DNA of 64,000 bases from Deltaproteobacteria bacterium (GTDB taxonomy: Bacteria; Myxococcota_A; Polyangia; Polyangiales; JADJMO01): assembly GCA_022843175.1 (NCBI GenBank), contig JALHOE010000008.1, positions 25,958 through 89,957 on the forward strand, given 5' to 3'. Every line of letters begins with the position of its first letter. Within the stretch, counting starts at the first letter, position 1. Under the pieces are notes generated by a model. It was not told the origin of the DNA. It did no database searches and worked only from the letters and a program-made list of their open reading frames with translations. Positions 52,322-60,036 of the stretch are shown here, in pieces. Both the position numbers and the translations under genes were made by a program.

Positions 52322-53778
52322 CCATGACCGACGACCACTCGACCACCACCCTCGAGGAGCCCGCGCGCGAGGCCTCGCACGTGCCCGAGGACGCGCCCCG
52401 CGCCTCGCTGGTGGTGGTCTTCGCGAGCGAGCCCGGTCGCGTCGGCGAGACCTTCGTCGTCACGAGGGACGAACACGTCCTCGGCCGCGGCCCCTCGCGC
52501 GACGACGATCCCGCCCCGCGTCTACTTCCGGTGCGGCAGCGCCCCGGAAGGAACGAGGTGCGGCCGCCGTGGACCAGCCCGTTCCTCTCGCGGGTGCAGC
52601 TGCGAGTGGGTAGGCGTGGCGGCGGTCTCTACGTCGAGAACCTCGGGCGCTGTACGCTACGGGACGGCGCGGGCCGCGAGGTGCGCGAGCTCGAGCTCAC
52701 GCCGGGCCAGTGCATGTCGCTCGGCGATCAACTGCTGCTGCTCTGCGCGCTCCGACCCGCGCGACTTCCCGCGGCGCGCAGCGTGAGCGAGAGCCTCCTC
52801 GCGACTCCGTTCGGCGACGCCGACCTCCACGGCTTCGTCGGTGAGTCCCCCTGCGCATGGAGGCTCCGTGACACGCTCGCCTTCCTCGGCGCTCGCTCGG
52901 CGCACGTGCTCGTCCTCGGACCGAGCGGCAGCGGCAAGGAGGTCGCCGCACAGGCCATCCATCGCGGCTCGTCGCGCAAGGCCAAGCGCCTCGTCGCACG
53001 AAACGCCGCGACGATCCCTGCGACGCTCGTCGAAGCCGAGCTGTTCGGCAACGCGGCGAACTACCCCAACGCCGGCATGTCCGAGCGGCCCGGTCTCGTC
53101 GGCGAGGCCGAGGGTTCCACGCTGTTCCTCGACGAGATCGGCGATCTCCCCGAGGAGCTCCAGACGAAGCTCCTCCGCCTGCTCGATGGCGCCGGGGACT
53201 ATCAGCGTTTGGGCGACGCACGACGTCGCACCTCCGACCTTCGCTTCATCGGCGCGACCAACCGCGAGCTGGAGGTTCTGCGGCACGACGTCGCCGCACG
53301 CTTGAAGCTACGCGTCACGCTCCCCGGTCTGGACGAGCGGCGCGAGGACATCCCTCTGCTGGCCGCGCACCTCATACGCACGATCGGTCGAGACGACCCC
53401 GAGATCGCCCGACGGTTTGTCGAGGGATGGAACGGCACGAGCGGCGAGCCACGCCTGTCCCTCGCCTTCGCGCGCGCGCTGGTCCTCCACGAATACACCA
53501 CCAATATCCGCGAGCTCGAGTCGCTGCTGTGGCTCTCCATCTCGAGCAGCCCCGCCGACGTGCTCGAGCTCCCGCCGGAGCTGCAGGGCGAGCGCAGCGG
53601 GCAGCGTCCGCTCACCATCGCCCCCGCGGAGATCGGCGAGGAGGAGGTGCGCGCGGCGCTCGAGCGCGCGGGCGGTGTGCGCGAGCGGGCGTGGCGCGAC
53701 CTCGGCCTCGCCAACCGCTACGTCTTGAAGCGCCTGATCAAGCGCTTCGGGATCGACGCACCAGAGAAGGACGGCTGA
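52318..53778 (+). CDS. FHA-AAA+ transcriptional activator lacking GAFTGA
   Basis: A 486-residue NtrC-type activator with an N-terminal FHA domain (about 30-145; DEHVLGRG, SPFLSRVQLRVG), which binds phosphothreonine. An AAA+ domain follows: Walker A GPSGSGKE (201-208), Walker B LFLDEIGD (269-276), arginine-finger region, and NIRELESLLW. The C-terminus is HTH-like (GVRERAWRDLGLANRYVLKR). The GAFTGA loop, needed to remodel sigma54, is replaced by ANYPNAG (residues 247-253). It is translationally coupled to the kinase, whose phosphorylation it probably reads. Confidence 0.9.
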   Translation: MTMTDDHSTTTLEEPAREASHVPEDAPRASLVVVFASEPGRVGETFVVTRDEHVLGRGPSRDDDPAPRLLPVRQRPGRNEVRPPWTSPFLSRVQLRVGRRGGGLYVENLGRCTLRDGAGREVRELELTPGQCMSLGDQLLLLCALRPARLPAARSVSESLLATPFGDADLHGFVGESPCAWRLRDTLAFLGARSAHVLVLGPSGSGKEVAAQAIHRGSSRKAKRLVARNAATIPATLVEAELFGNAANYPNAGMSERPGLVGEAEGSTLFLDEIGDLPEELQTKLLRLLDGAGDYQRLGDARRRTSDLRFIGATNRELEVLRHDVAARLKLRVTLPGLDERREDIPLLAAHLIRTIGRDDPEIARRFVEGWNGTSGEPRLSLAFARALVLHEYTTNIRELESLLWLSISSSPADVLELPPELQGERSGQRPLTIAPAEIGEEEVRAALERAGGVRERAWRDLGLANRYVLKRLIKRFGIDAPEKDG

Positions 53779-53922
53779 CCCGCCGGCGAGGGCGCGAGGA
53801 GCCACGCACACGCTCGGGCTCGCTCGCTCGCGCGCATTGCCAAGATCGGATCCGCCCCGTACTGTCGACCTGCTCGAACGCGCCGCGATCGTCGCTGCGC
53901 GCGTTCGTTTCGGAGGAAGAAA

Positions 53923-54210
53923 ATGCGACGGTTTGGTGCGCTCGCCGCGATCGCGGCGTTGGTGTGGAGCTTTGGCTGTGGGGGCGGGATCGTGAAGGGT
54001 TACACGGCGCGCGCGGCGCGCGACCGTCACGCGAGCAAGGGATGTCCGGCGAAGGAAGTGAAGACCGAGGTCGTGCAGGAGCTGCCTGCGCCCGAGGGCA
54101 AGGACTACATGGCGATCGTCCGCGCGACCGGCTGCGGGAGCAGCAAGACGTACAAGTGCTGGAGCAACTCCGGCCTCGCGAGCTACGAGTGCGAGGACGC
54201 TCCCGGCTGA
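53923..54210 (+). CDS. Small lipoprotein
   Basis: A 95-residue lipoprotein: signal ending SFGC (Cys19), a strong GGAGGA ribosome site, and a compact mature domain with four Cys (C41, C71, C79, C90) likely in two disulfides: KGCPAKEVKTEVVQEL, MAIVRATGCGSSKTYKCW. No family is recognised. A strong hairpin terminator follows 12 bases after the stop. Confidence 0.7.
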   Translation: MRRFGALAAIAALVWSFGCGGGIVKGYTARAARDRHASKGCPAKEVKTEVVQELPAPEGKDYMAIVRATGCGSSKTYKCWSNSGLASYECEDAPG

Positions 54211-54221
54211 GGAAACCGCGA

Positions 54222-54246
54222 GGGGGCGCGCGAATGGCGCGCCCCC
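54222..54246. terminator. Bidirectional hairpin terminator
   Basis: GGGGGCGCGC-GAATG-GCGCGCCCCC: a perfect 10-bp stem with a 5-base loop, centred between convergent genes ending at 54210 (+) and 54260 (-). No T-run follows, but in a genome this GC-rich such stems serve as terminators in both directions. Confidence 0.75.
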
Positions 54247-54259
54247 CCGAGGCGCGACG

Positions 54260-55159
54260 TCAGCGCTGTCCGTACGCCCTCGCCGGCACCGAGGTGAGAT
54301 ACGCAAACAGCGCGCGCTTCTCGGTCTCGTCCATCTTGCGAACGCTCTTCACCGGCATGAACGCGTTGAGGTCGTTGCCGTTGCGACGCTTGCCGGTCTC
54401 GAAGATGCCCACGAACTGCTCGTAGGTGATCCCCGCGAGGCCGGTGGCGTGTGGCGTGAGGTTGAGCGGAGGAGGCAGCGACGGGGGCGCGCCGGGGATC
54501 GGTCCGCCGCTCAACCCCGGCCCGTGACAGCCGGTGCAGAGGCGGCCGACCCACTTTCCGTACTCGGCGGTCGGCGCGGGGACCGCGGGGCCGAGCTCGA
54601 TGTTCGCGTGGTCGATGCGACGGGCGACGTCGATCGGGATCGAGTCGCGCCGATCGAGCACCTTGCCGAACGCCTTGATTCGCATCGCCGGGGAGGGCCG
54701 GTCGGACGCTGGCATCGAGCGCACGAAGGAGATCGCGGCGACGAGATCGGCGTCGGGCAGCCAGTTCCACTCCTGCACCGGCATCAGCCGGACCGAGCGG
54801 TCGTCCATTTTGACGCCGTGACGGAGGAGGCGAAACAGCTCGGCGTCGGTGTACGCGGCGCCGAGCCCTCCGGCGGTGATGTTGGGCGCGCCGACGACCA
54901 TGATCGGTCCGACGTCCTCGACATGGCCGCCCGCGAGATCCTCGGCGTGGCAGTCGAGGCACGGCATCATCGTCTCCGCGAGGTGTTTGCCCCGCGCGAG
55001 CACCGTGGGGTCGGTCGAGCGCGCGATCTCTCGCAGCGGCACGTCGTAGACCTTGTCCATGCTCTGGTCGTACGCGCGCCCCTGGAAGAGGACGTAGCCC
55101 GTCGGCACTGCGGCGAGGGTCGCGGCGCCGATCAACGTGTTTCGGATCCAGCGCTTCAT
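54260..55159 (-). CDS. Membrane-anchored di-haem cytochrome c
   Basis: A 299-residue protein with an uncleaved N-terminal anchor (TLIGAATLAAVPTGYVLF) and two c-type haem sites, CLDCH (67-71) and CTGCH (208-212). Each is followed by a typical cytochrome c fold with distal Met candidates (IMVVGAPN region; NDLNAFMPVK). It is a periplasmic electron carrier, like subunits of alcohol/aldehyde dehydrogenase or oxidase chains; no dehydrogenase partner is adjacent. Its ATG overlaps the stop of the ABM-like gene (ATGA). Confidence 0.9.
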   Translation of the reverse strand: MKRWIRNTLIGAATLAAVPTGYVLFQGRAYDQSMDKVYDVPLREIARSTDPTVLARGKHLAETMMPCLDCHAEDLAGGHVEDVGPIMVVGAPNITAGGLGAAYTDAELFRLLRHGVKMDDRSVRLMPVQEWNWLPDADLVAAISFVRSMPASDRPSPAMRIKAFGKVLDRRDSIPIDVARRIDHANIELGPAVPAPTAEYGKWVGRLCTGCHGPGLSGGPIPGAPPSLPPPLNLTPHATGLAGITYEQFVGIFETGKRRNGNDLNAFMPVKSVRKMDETEKRALFAYLTSVPARAYGQR

Positions 55160-55443
55160 GTCACGGTCAGCACGGTGTTGAGGTGGGCCTCCTCGAGCTC
55201 GATTCCCAGCGGGTTCGGCTGGGTGGCCTGCGCGCGCAGGAAGGTGAAGAACCGCCGCGCGGTCTCCTCGGAGTCCCACACGAGGTGCGAGTAGCTCCGG
55301 CTCTCGATCGGATCGAACGACCAGGTGCCCGAACGGAAACCCGGCTGCTGTTTGACGATCGGGACGATGCGCGTCTTGAGCTCGGCGATCTGTTGGTCGA
55401 AGCCCTCGCGGGGATGGCGATGGACGAAGAGCGTGGCAAACAT
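55156..55443 (-). CDS. Small ABM-like dimeric alpha/beta-barrel protein
   Basis: A 95-residue protein with beta-alpha-beta-beta-alpha-beta order: FATLFVHRHPREGFDQQIAE, RIVPIVKQQPGFRSGTWSFD, YSHLVWDSEETARRFFTFLR. This fits the ferredoxin-like dimeric barrel fold of ABM monooxygenases and EthD-like proteins. AGGAGG precedes ATG 55443. It is translationally coupled to the cytochrome c gene. GGAAC palindromes lie just upstream, next to the ATPase-regulator relic. Confidence 0.75.
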   Translation of the reverse strand: MFATLFVHRHPREGFDQQIAELKTRIVPIVKQQPGFRSGTWSFDPIESRSYSHLVWDSEETARRFFTFLRAQATQPNPLGIELEEAHLNTVLTVT

Positions 55444-55464
55444 CGTGGCCTCCTGAGAGAGAGG

Positions 55465-55491
55465 CGTTCCATCTGGTGGAACGGTCGTTCC
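55465..55491. promoter_or_regulatory. Triple GGAACG palindromic site
   Basis: CGTTCC-N7-GGAACG-GT-CGTTCC (55465-55470, 55478-55483, 55486-55491): three half-sites forming two alternative inverted repeats, directly upstream of the ABM/cytochrome operon. The GGAAC core equals the half-site of the palindrome at 30815-30833 beside the full ATPase regulator. Confidence 0.55.
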
Positions 55492-55492
55492 C

Positions 55493-55756
55493 TCAGTCCG
55501 GCCAGGTCGGGGCGTACACACAGAACACCCCGGTTCGGACGCTCAGTTCGAGGTGCCGGCCGAGGGTCGCGTCGTGTTGGGCGATCTTCTTGATGGCGTC
55601 GCGGACCCGGCGTTGGAGCTCCTCGGCGAGCCTCGTCTTTCCGATGCCGGCCTCGCCCGAGATCCACGCGAGCCGCCCCGAGCCCCCGCGCGCCTCGGCG
55701 AGACAGGTCTCGAGCATGGATAGCTCGAGGCCCCGGCCCACGAACGCATCCCCCAT
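55493..55756 (-). CDS. Deletion relic of STAND ATPase regulator (N-terminus fused to C-terminus)
   Basis: An 87-residue frame. Residues 1-47 are the start of a STAND ATPase (VGRGLELSMLETCLAE; Walker A GEAGIGKT at 34-41). Residues ~48-87 are the extreme C-terminus of the same kind of protein (RRVRDAIKKIAQHDATLGRH, then RTGVFCVYAP). Both ends align with the 1050-residue protein at 30867-34019; the ~960 residues between are missing, and the junction (EELQ/RRVR) is in frame. It is probably the result of an internal deletion. It may be non-functional or a small P-loop peptide. Confidence 0.75.
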   Translation of the reverse strand: MGDAFVGRGLELSMLETCLAEARGGSGRLAWISGEAGIGKTRLAEELQRRVRDAIKKIAQHDATLGRHLELSVRTGVFCVYAPTWPD

Positions 55757-55806
55757 GGGTGGATGGTAACGCGAATGCCGGGGCCGCGATCACCGCGTCG
55801 GAGTCG

Positions 55807-56274
55807 TCAGCGGGGCGGCTGTGCGCGCGCGCCGCCGCCGTCGGTCCTCGCGGCCTGCTGCTGCGGCGCGCCCACGCCGAGCTGCCGCATCATCCCGGCG
55901 AAGTCCCAGTTGTTCCAGCTCTCGACGATCTTGCCCGACGCGAACCGCTCGATGGAGGTGCCGATCACCGTGACCTTGCGCCCGGTCGGCGGCAGCTGGT
56001 CGAGGTTTCCGGTGTGCGTGCCGCGACACGTCCAGCGGGTGACGACGCGATCGCCCTCGGCGATCTGATCGTCGATCGTCATCACCATGTCGGGGAAGGC
56101 GCCGCGGTAGATGCGCGCGACCATCTTCAATCCGTTCGGGCCCTGCATGTAGCCGGGCGGATTGTTCGGATCGTGGCTCACGTGGTTCGGCGCGAGGCAC
56201 TCATCGGCGACCTCGTACTTCCCCTTGGTGAAGACCTCTTCCAAAACCCTGCGCGCGATCTGCTTGTTATCCAT
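55807..56274 (-). CDS. SnoaL-like ester cyclase family protein
   Basis: A 155-residue NTF2-fold protein of the SnoaL/polyketide-cyclase-like family. Landmarks are NKQIARRVLEEVFTKGKYEV, CLAPNHVSHDP, a central IYRGAFPDMVMTIDDQIAEG and the TRWTCRGTHTG strand; GTSIERFASGKIVESWNNWD is characteristic. The catalytic His/Asp pair is plausible, but substrates are unknown in most members. AGGAGG precedes ATG 56274. The C-terminus has a disordered Gln/Ala/Gly tail. Confidence 0.9.
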   Translation of the reverse strand: MDNKQIARRVLEEVFTKGKYEVADECLAPNHVSHDPNNPPGYMQGPNGLKMVARIYRGAFPDMVMTIDDQIAEGDRVVTRWTCRGTHTGNLDQLPPTGRKVTVIGTSIERFASGKIVESWNNWDFAGMMRQLGVGAPQQQAARTDGGGARAQPPR

Positions 56275-56428
56275 CGAGCCCCTCCTAGTGGGTGGAGCGC
56301 GCCCCTCAGCAACATCCGCGCTCAGCGCGACAGCGCCTGCGTCGACGATTGACCGTGCCCGAGCCGTGCAGCGGCGCGACGCGCAATGCTCCCGCCGACG
56401 ACGCAGACGCCGCCGGGAACCCAGCGTT

Positions 56429-56842
56429 TCAATGGGACTTCCGCGCCTCGATCATCTTCCAGCCGTTGCCCGAGGGATCGCGGAAGCCGGCGTCCACGGT
56501 GCCGTAGCGGTCGATGGGCTCCTGGGTGAACTCCACGCCGCGGGCGCGCAGGCGGTCGTAGGCGGCGCGGCAGTCGTCCACGACCAGCACGAGCGGCGGC
56601 ATCGCGCCCTTGGCCACGATCTCGCGCACCGTCTGGGCCGTCGCCGCGTCGAGCACCGGCGGCCCCGGCGTGAACAGACCGAGCTGGAACGACGGCTGCT
56701 CCGGGTGCTGGACGGTGAGCCAGCGATAGTCGCCGCTCCCCACGTCCGTGTGGACGCGAAAGCCGAGCTTCTCGACGTAGAACGCGAGCGCTTCGTTCTG
56801 ATCTCGCACGTACAGACCGACGACTTGAACACCCTGACTCAT
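56429..56842 (-). CDS. VOC (glyoxalase-like) family protein
   Basis: A 137-residue VOC protein: VVGLYVRDQNEALAFYVEKL at the start, a Trp/Leu/His segment (YRWLTVQHPEQPSFQLGLFT), and PIDRYGTVDAGFRDPSGNGW at the end. This matches the extradiol-dioxygenase/bleomycin-resistance-like subgroup. Its ATG overlaps the stop of the AraC-family gene (ATGA), so regulator and enzyme form an operon. This pairing is common for VOC proteins responding to a small toxic compound. Confidence 0.9.
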   Translation of the reverse strand: MSQGVQVVGLYVRDQNEALAFYVEKLGFRVHTDVGSGDYRWLTVQHPEQPSFQLGLFTPGPPVLDAATAQTVREIVAKGAMPPLVLVVDDCRAAYDRLRARGVEFTQEPIDRYGTVDAGFRDPSGNGWKMIEARKSH

Positions 56843-57330
56843 GGGACCTCCGTTTCCTCGGACCCGTTCGTATCGCGTGCCCCCTTTCGTCGCTTCTCCG
56901 AAACTGCGATCGTGAGGTCGGGCCGGTGCCCGGCACTGAGAAAGCACGCCGGCACGCGGCCGAGCTCCTGCGCCACGGCCCGCTCGCGCACGCGGAGCGC
57001 TCCCGGGCTCTCGCCGGTGACGTCGCGGAAGGTGCGCCCGAACGTGCCGAGGCTCGCCCAGCCCGTCTGGAAGGCGATCTCGGTGATGGAGAGGTCGGTG
57101 TCGCGAAGCAGCGCCGTCGCCTTCTCGACGCGCCGGGTGAGCAGGTACCGGTGCGGCGGCACCCCGAAGGCCTGCTTGAACGAACGCGCGAAGTGGGCCT
57201 CGGAGACGCCGCTCACGCGCGCGAGCCGCCCGACGCGCCACTCCTCGTGCGGGGCGGCGTCCATCCGGTCCTTCGCGCGCAACAAGCGGCGGAGCAGCTC
57301 CGGGTCCTGGCTCCTGTGAGGACCATTCAC
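56839..57330 (-). CDS. AraC-family regulator
   Basis: A 163-residue protein with only the AraC DNA-binding module: two HTHs, GRLARVSGVSEAHFARSFKQ then AFGVPPHRYLLTRRVEKA, and LSITEIAFQTGWASLGTFGR with FRDVTGESPGALR. No N-terminal sensor domain precedes it; about 40 residues follow the module. GTG 57330 was chosen; a TTG at 57348 would add six residues. It is translationally coupled to the VOC gene, which it probably controls. Confidence 0.88.
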   Translation of the reverse strand: MNGPHRSQDPELLRRLLRAKDRMDAAPHEEWRVGRLARVSGVSEAHFARSFKQAFGVPPHRYLLTRRVEKATALLRDTDLSITEIAFQTGWASLGTFGRTFRDVTGESPGALRVRERAVAQELGRVPACFLSAGHRPDLTIAVSEKRRKGARDTNGSEETEVP

Positions 57331-57375
57331 CCGCGGTAGCGTAGCCAACCCCTGCGACAGTTCACGCCTCCGCGA

Positions 57376-57849
57376 TCACGGTGCGCAACGGTACGCGGAG
57401 AACGTTCCCTCGAGGCGGCCATCCGCGAGCTCGAGCTTGTATCGCCCCTGCACGACGCCGCCCTCGTGAGGATCGAACCGAGTGATCTCCACGGTCCCCG
57501 AACGCACCTGATCGTGGCAGGGCGTGTCGCCCCCGGCCGCGCACACGTGCGCGCGCGCCTGCGCAGCCGAGAGGGTCGCCTTCTTCGGGAAGCCGACCAC
57601 GACCGTGTAGACGCCGACCTTCTCCGCGCCGAGGTCGAACGTCACCCTGTCTCCGCCCTGCACCGCCTCGCACGTCACGCCGCCGGGCGAGACCTTGATC
57701 TCGGTGGTGGGCGGGAACATGCGCGCGATCGCGACGCCGCCGTCGCTCGCGAGCGACATCCCGTCCACGGTGCCCACGATCGTCGCCGAGCCGGTGTGCG
57801 ACTCGGGCGAACCACAACCGAGCAACGCCAACGCGAGGAGCGATCTCAC
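57376..57849 (-). CDS. Small lipoprotein
   Basis: A 157-residue lipoprotein starting at GTG 57849; lipobox LLGC (Cys12). The mature region is mostly beta: SATIVGTVDGMSLASDGGVA, TEIKVSPGGVTCEAVQGGDR, KVGVYTVVVGFPKKATLSAA, SGTVEITRF, RYKLELADGRLEGTFSA. It may have two disulfides (four mature Cys besides the lipidated one). No family is recognised. It is 19 bases downstream of the FKBP gene on the same strand. Confidence 0.65.
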   Translation of the reverse strand: MRSLLALALLGCGSPESHTGSATIVGTVDGMSLASDGGVAIARMFPPTTEIKVSPGGVTCEAVQGGDRVTFDLGAEKVGVYTVVVGFPKKATLSAAQARAHVCAAGGDTPCHDQVRSGTVEITRFDPHEGGVVQGRYKLELADGRLEGTFSAYRCAP

Positions 57850-57868
57850 GCTCGGTTGGATGCCCGCG

Positions 57869-58303
57869 CTACTTCTCGATCGCGAGCAGCTCGACCTCGA
57901 AGTGCAGCGTCGAGTACGCCGGGATCTTCCCCTTGGCCGAGGCGCCGTACCCGAGCGACGGCGGGATGGTGAGCTTGCGAACGCCGCCCACGCGCATGCC
58001 GGGGATGCCCTCGTCCCAGCCCTGGATGAGCATGCCCTTGCCGATCCAGAACGTCGCGCTCGGGTTGCTGTCGAACTCGCTCCCGTCGTCGAGCGTGCCG
58101 ACGTAGCGCACGGTGATCTTGTCGCCGGCTTTGCACGCGTCGCCGCCGCCCACCTTCACGTCGACGACCTCGAGGCCCGGCGAGTATTGCGCCTTGCTCT
58201 CGACGGGCTCGGGCGGCGCAGCGGGACGCGGCGACACGGGTTCGGGCGCGACCGCGGCGGGACCGCCGCAGCCGATGAGCAGCGTGAGGACGAACGTTCG
58301 CAT
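57869..58303 (-). CDS. FKBP-type peptidyl-prolyl isomerase lipoprotein
   Basis: A 144-residue FKBP with lipobox LIGC (Cys12) and a short Pro-rich tether. The isomerase domain is complete: GDKITVRYVGTLDDGSEFDS, FWIGKGMLIQGWDEGIPGMR (the VIxGWDEG core), GVRKLTIPPSLGYGA and LHFEVELLAIEK. It assists folding of exported proteins in the periplasm. ATG 58303 follows the natural signal peptide; a longer frame from 58324 would only add residues before it. Confidence 0.92.
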   Translation of the reverse strand: MRTFVLTLLIGCGGPAAVAPEPVSPRPAAPPEPVESKAQYSPGLEVVDVKVGGGDACKAGDKITVRYVGTLDDGSEFDSNPSATFWIGKGMLIQGWDEGIPGMRVGGVRKLTIPPSLGYGASAKGKIPAYSTLHFEVELLAIEK

Positions 58304-58324
58304 GGCGCGAACGATAGCGCGCAA

Positions 58325-58855
58325 CCGGAGCCGCGAAGCGGTCGACCTACCGGAGTGCTACGTCGAAGACCGATATGGGCACCACCGCACCATCGGCTTC
58401 GATCCCGACGTCTACGTCGTCGAGCCCGCGCCGCCCGAGGGCGAGGAGGTCGACTGGTTGTTGCTCTGGCAGCCGGGCCATCATCCCCCGAGCCTCGCGA
58501 TCGAGGTCGTGAGCCGCGACAACGCGCGCAAGGATACCTTCAGCTCCCCGGACAAGTGCGCCGCGGCCGGCGTCGGCGAGCTCTGGGTGTTCGATCGGTA
58601 CCTCGCGGGCTCGCGCACGCGCGGTGTCTATCGCCTGCAGGTGTGGCGGCGGAGCGAAGGGGGGTTCGAGCGCGTCTATGCGGGCGATGGCCCCGCGTAT
58701 TCGCCCTACCTCAACGCGTGGATCTTCGTGGTCGACGAGGGGACGCGCGTGCGCCCGGCGGACGACCGGCACGCATCGCCGAGCTCGAAGAAGCGCTGCG
58801 CCGGCGCGGCGGCGAATCGCCGCGACGCGCGCGACGAACGATTGTTCTGAAATAA
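58325..58855 (+). pseudogene. Uma2-family endonuclease remnant
   Basis: A Uma2/DUF820-like PD-(D/E)XK fold fragment. FDPDVYVVEPAP carries the catalytic Asp, and PSLAIEVVSRDNARKDTFSS gives the Glu-x-x-Ser motif; the later part is VGELWVFDRY. The N-terminal third is missing (the frame simply emerges from the antisense of the FKBP signal region). Near 58765 the frame shifts: frame one reads DDRHASPSSKKR and another continues as ARIAELEEALRRRG, the usual Uma2 coiled tail, to a stop at 58855. Truncated and frameshifted, it is a decayed gene. Confidence 0.65.
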
Positions 58856-58989
58856 CCCGGCGGCATCGCGATCGATGCTTAACCTGCCAACTCGCCGAAG
58901 CTCGTGGCTCTCGGAGCCATGCACGGCGTGCGCGCAAAGAAGGAAACGCCCTCGCGTCTCCGAGAAAGCCGGTCCCTTTGTCCCCACTT

Positions 58990-59856
58990 ATGAAGCTTGT
59001 GTCCTCCTCGTCGTGTCTGTTCCTTCTTGGCTCGCTCGGCGCCGCGTGCGGAGGTTCCGACAGCGAGAGCGTCCCCGGTGATGCAGCGAGCTCGACCGAC
59101 GGCGCGAGCGAAACAAGCGTCGGCGATACGCGGGACGGCGCGGACGCTCCCTACGGTCCCGATGCCCTGACCGGCGACGCGTCGGCGCCCAACCCCGTCA
59201 ACCTGGGCACCGCAGGCACGTACGCGATCCTCGCGAAGAGCGGGATCTCCACCGTCCCGACGTCGGCGGTCACCGGCAACCTCGGCGTGAGCCCGGCCGC
59301 CGCGACGTACATCACCGGTTTCTCGCTCACTGCCGATGCGACCAACGTCTTCGCGCTGTCACCGCAGGTCACCGGCAAGGTGTTCGCGTCGAACTACGCG
59401 TCGCCGACCCCCTCGAGCCTGACCACCGCGATCGGCGACATGGAGCTCGCCTTCACCGACGCTGCGGGCCGCGCGGCGAAGGTCACCGAGCTCGGCGCGG
59501 GAGACATCGGCGGCCAGACGCTGACCGCCGGCGTCTACAAGTGGGGGACTGGCCTGCTCGTCCCGACGAACGTGACGCTCTCGGGCAGCGCCACCGACGT
59601 GTTCATCCTGCAGATCGGCAAGAGCCTGACGGTGAGCAACGGAACCAAGGTGCTCCTGACCGGCGGAGCGCTCGCGAAGAACGTGTTCTGGCAAGTCGCC
59701 GGCGCCGCGGAGATCGGGACGACCGCGCACGTTGAGGGGATCATCCTCTCGCAGACTTCGATCACGCTGCGAACCGGCGCGTCGATCAACGGGAGGCTCC
59801 TCGCGCAGACCGCGGTGAGCATCGACGCCAGCACGGTGGTGGAGCCGGCGCCGTAA
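58990..59856 (+). CDS. DUF3494 ice-binding-family lipoprotein
   Basis: A 288-residue lipoprotein: signal ending GAAC (Cys20), short Ser/Asp/Gly linker (~21-68), then a complete DUF3494 ice-binding domain. Landmarks are NLGTAGTYAILAKSGISTVP, SAVTGNLGVSPAAATYITGF, ELGAGDIGGQTLTAGVYKWG, LSGSATDVFILQIGKSLTVS, LAKNVFWQVAGAAEIGTTAH and TSITLRTGASINGRLLAQTA. The domain is a beta-solenoid that binds ice planes in known members; some non-psychrophiles use it as an adhesin-like module. The ice-binding face (Thr/Ser rows) cannot be judged by eye. Confidence 0.92.
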   Translation: MKLVSSSSCLFLLGSLGAACGGSDSESVPGDAASSTDGASETSVGDTRDGADAPYGPDALTGDASAPNPVNLGTAGTYAILAKSGISTVPTSAVTGNLGVSPAAATYITGFSLTADATNVFALSPQVTGKVFASNYASPTPSSLTTAIGDMELAFTDAAGRAAKVTELGAGDIGGQTLTAGVYKWGTGLLVPTNVTLSGSATDVFILQIGKSLTVSNGTKVLLTGGALAKNVFWQVAGAAEIGTTAHVEGIILSQTSITLRTGASINGRLLAQTAVSIDASTVVEPAP

Positions 59857-59944
59857 ACGCTACGCACCCTAGCGCTCAGCAAGCGCAGTGCCGCAGCGGT
59901 TTGCCCAGCATTTCACGCTCTGCGTTCACTTGTAGAACGTCGCC

Positions 59945-59986
59945 GGGTTCAGTTCCCGAACCCAAGCGTTCAATTCCCGAATTGGG
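59945..59986. promoter_or_regulatory. Direct and inverted repeats upstream of histidine kinase
   Basis: Two copies of TTCARTTCCCGAA (59948-59960 and 59969-59981) lie 21 bases apart, two helical turns. They also form inverted repeats GGGTTC/GAACCC and CCCAA/TTGGG plus AATTC-CC-GAATT. They sit 50-90 bases before ATG 60037. This could be a regulator site; the rest of the 180-base gap shows nothing. Confidence 0.4.
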
Positions 59987-60036
59987 TCCCCGGGGCTCCG
60001 GGGCACCGACGCGAGCGCCCACGCATCCCAACGGAT

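Noticed and set aside
52318..53778. Standard sigma54-dependent activator
   Set aside because: The GAFTGA loop is absent, so sigma54 dependence is not claimed.
56275..56428. Short minus-strand frame ending near 56322
   Set aside because: Only a continuation of another frame of the VOC gene; nothing supportable between the two genes.
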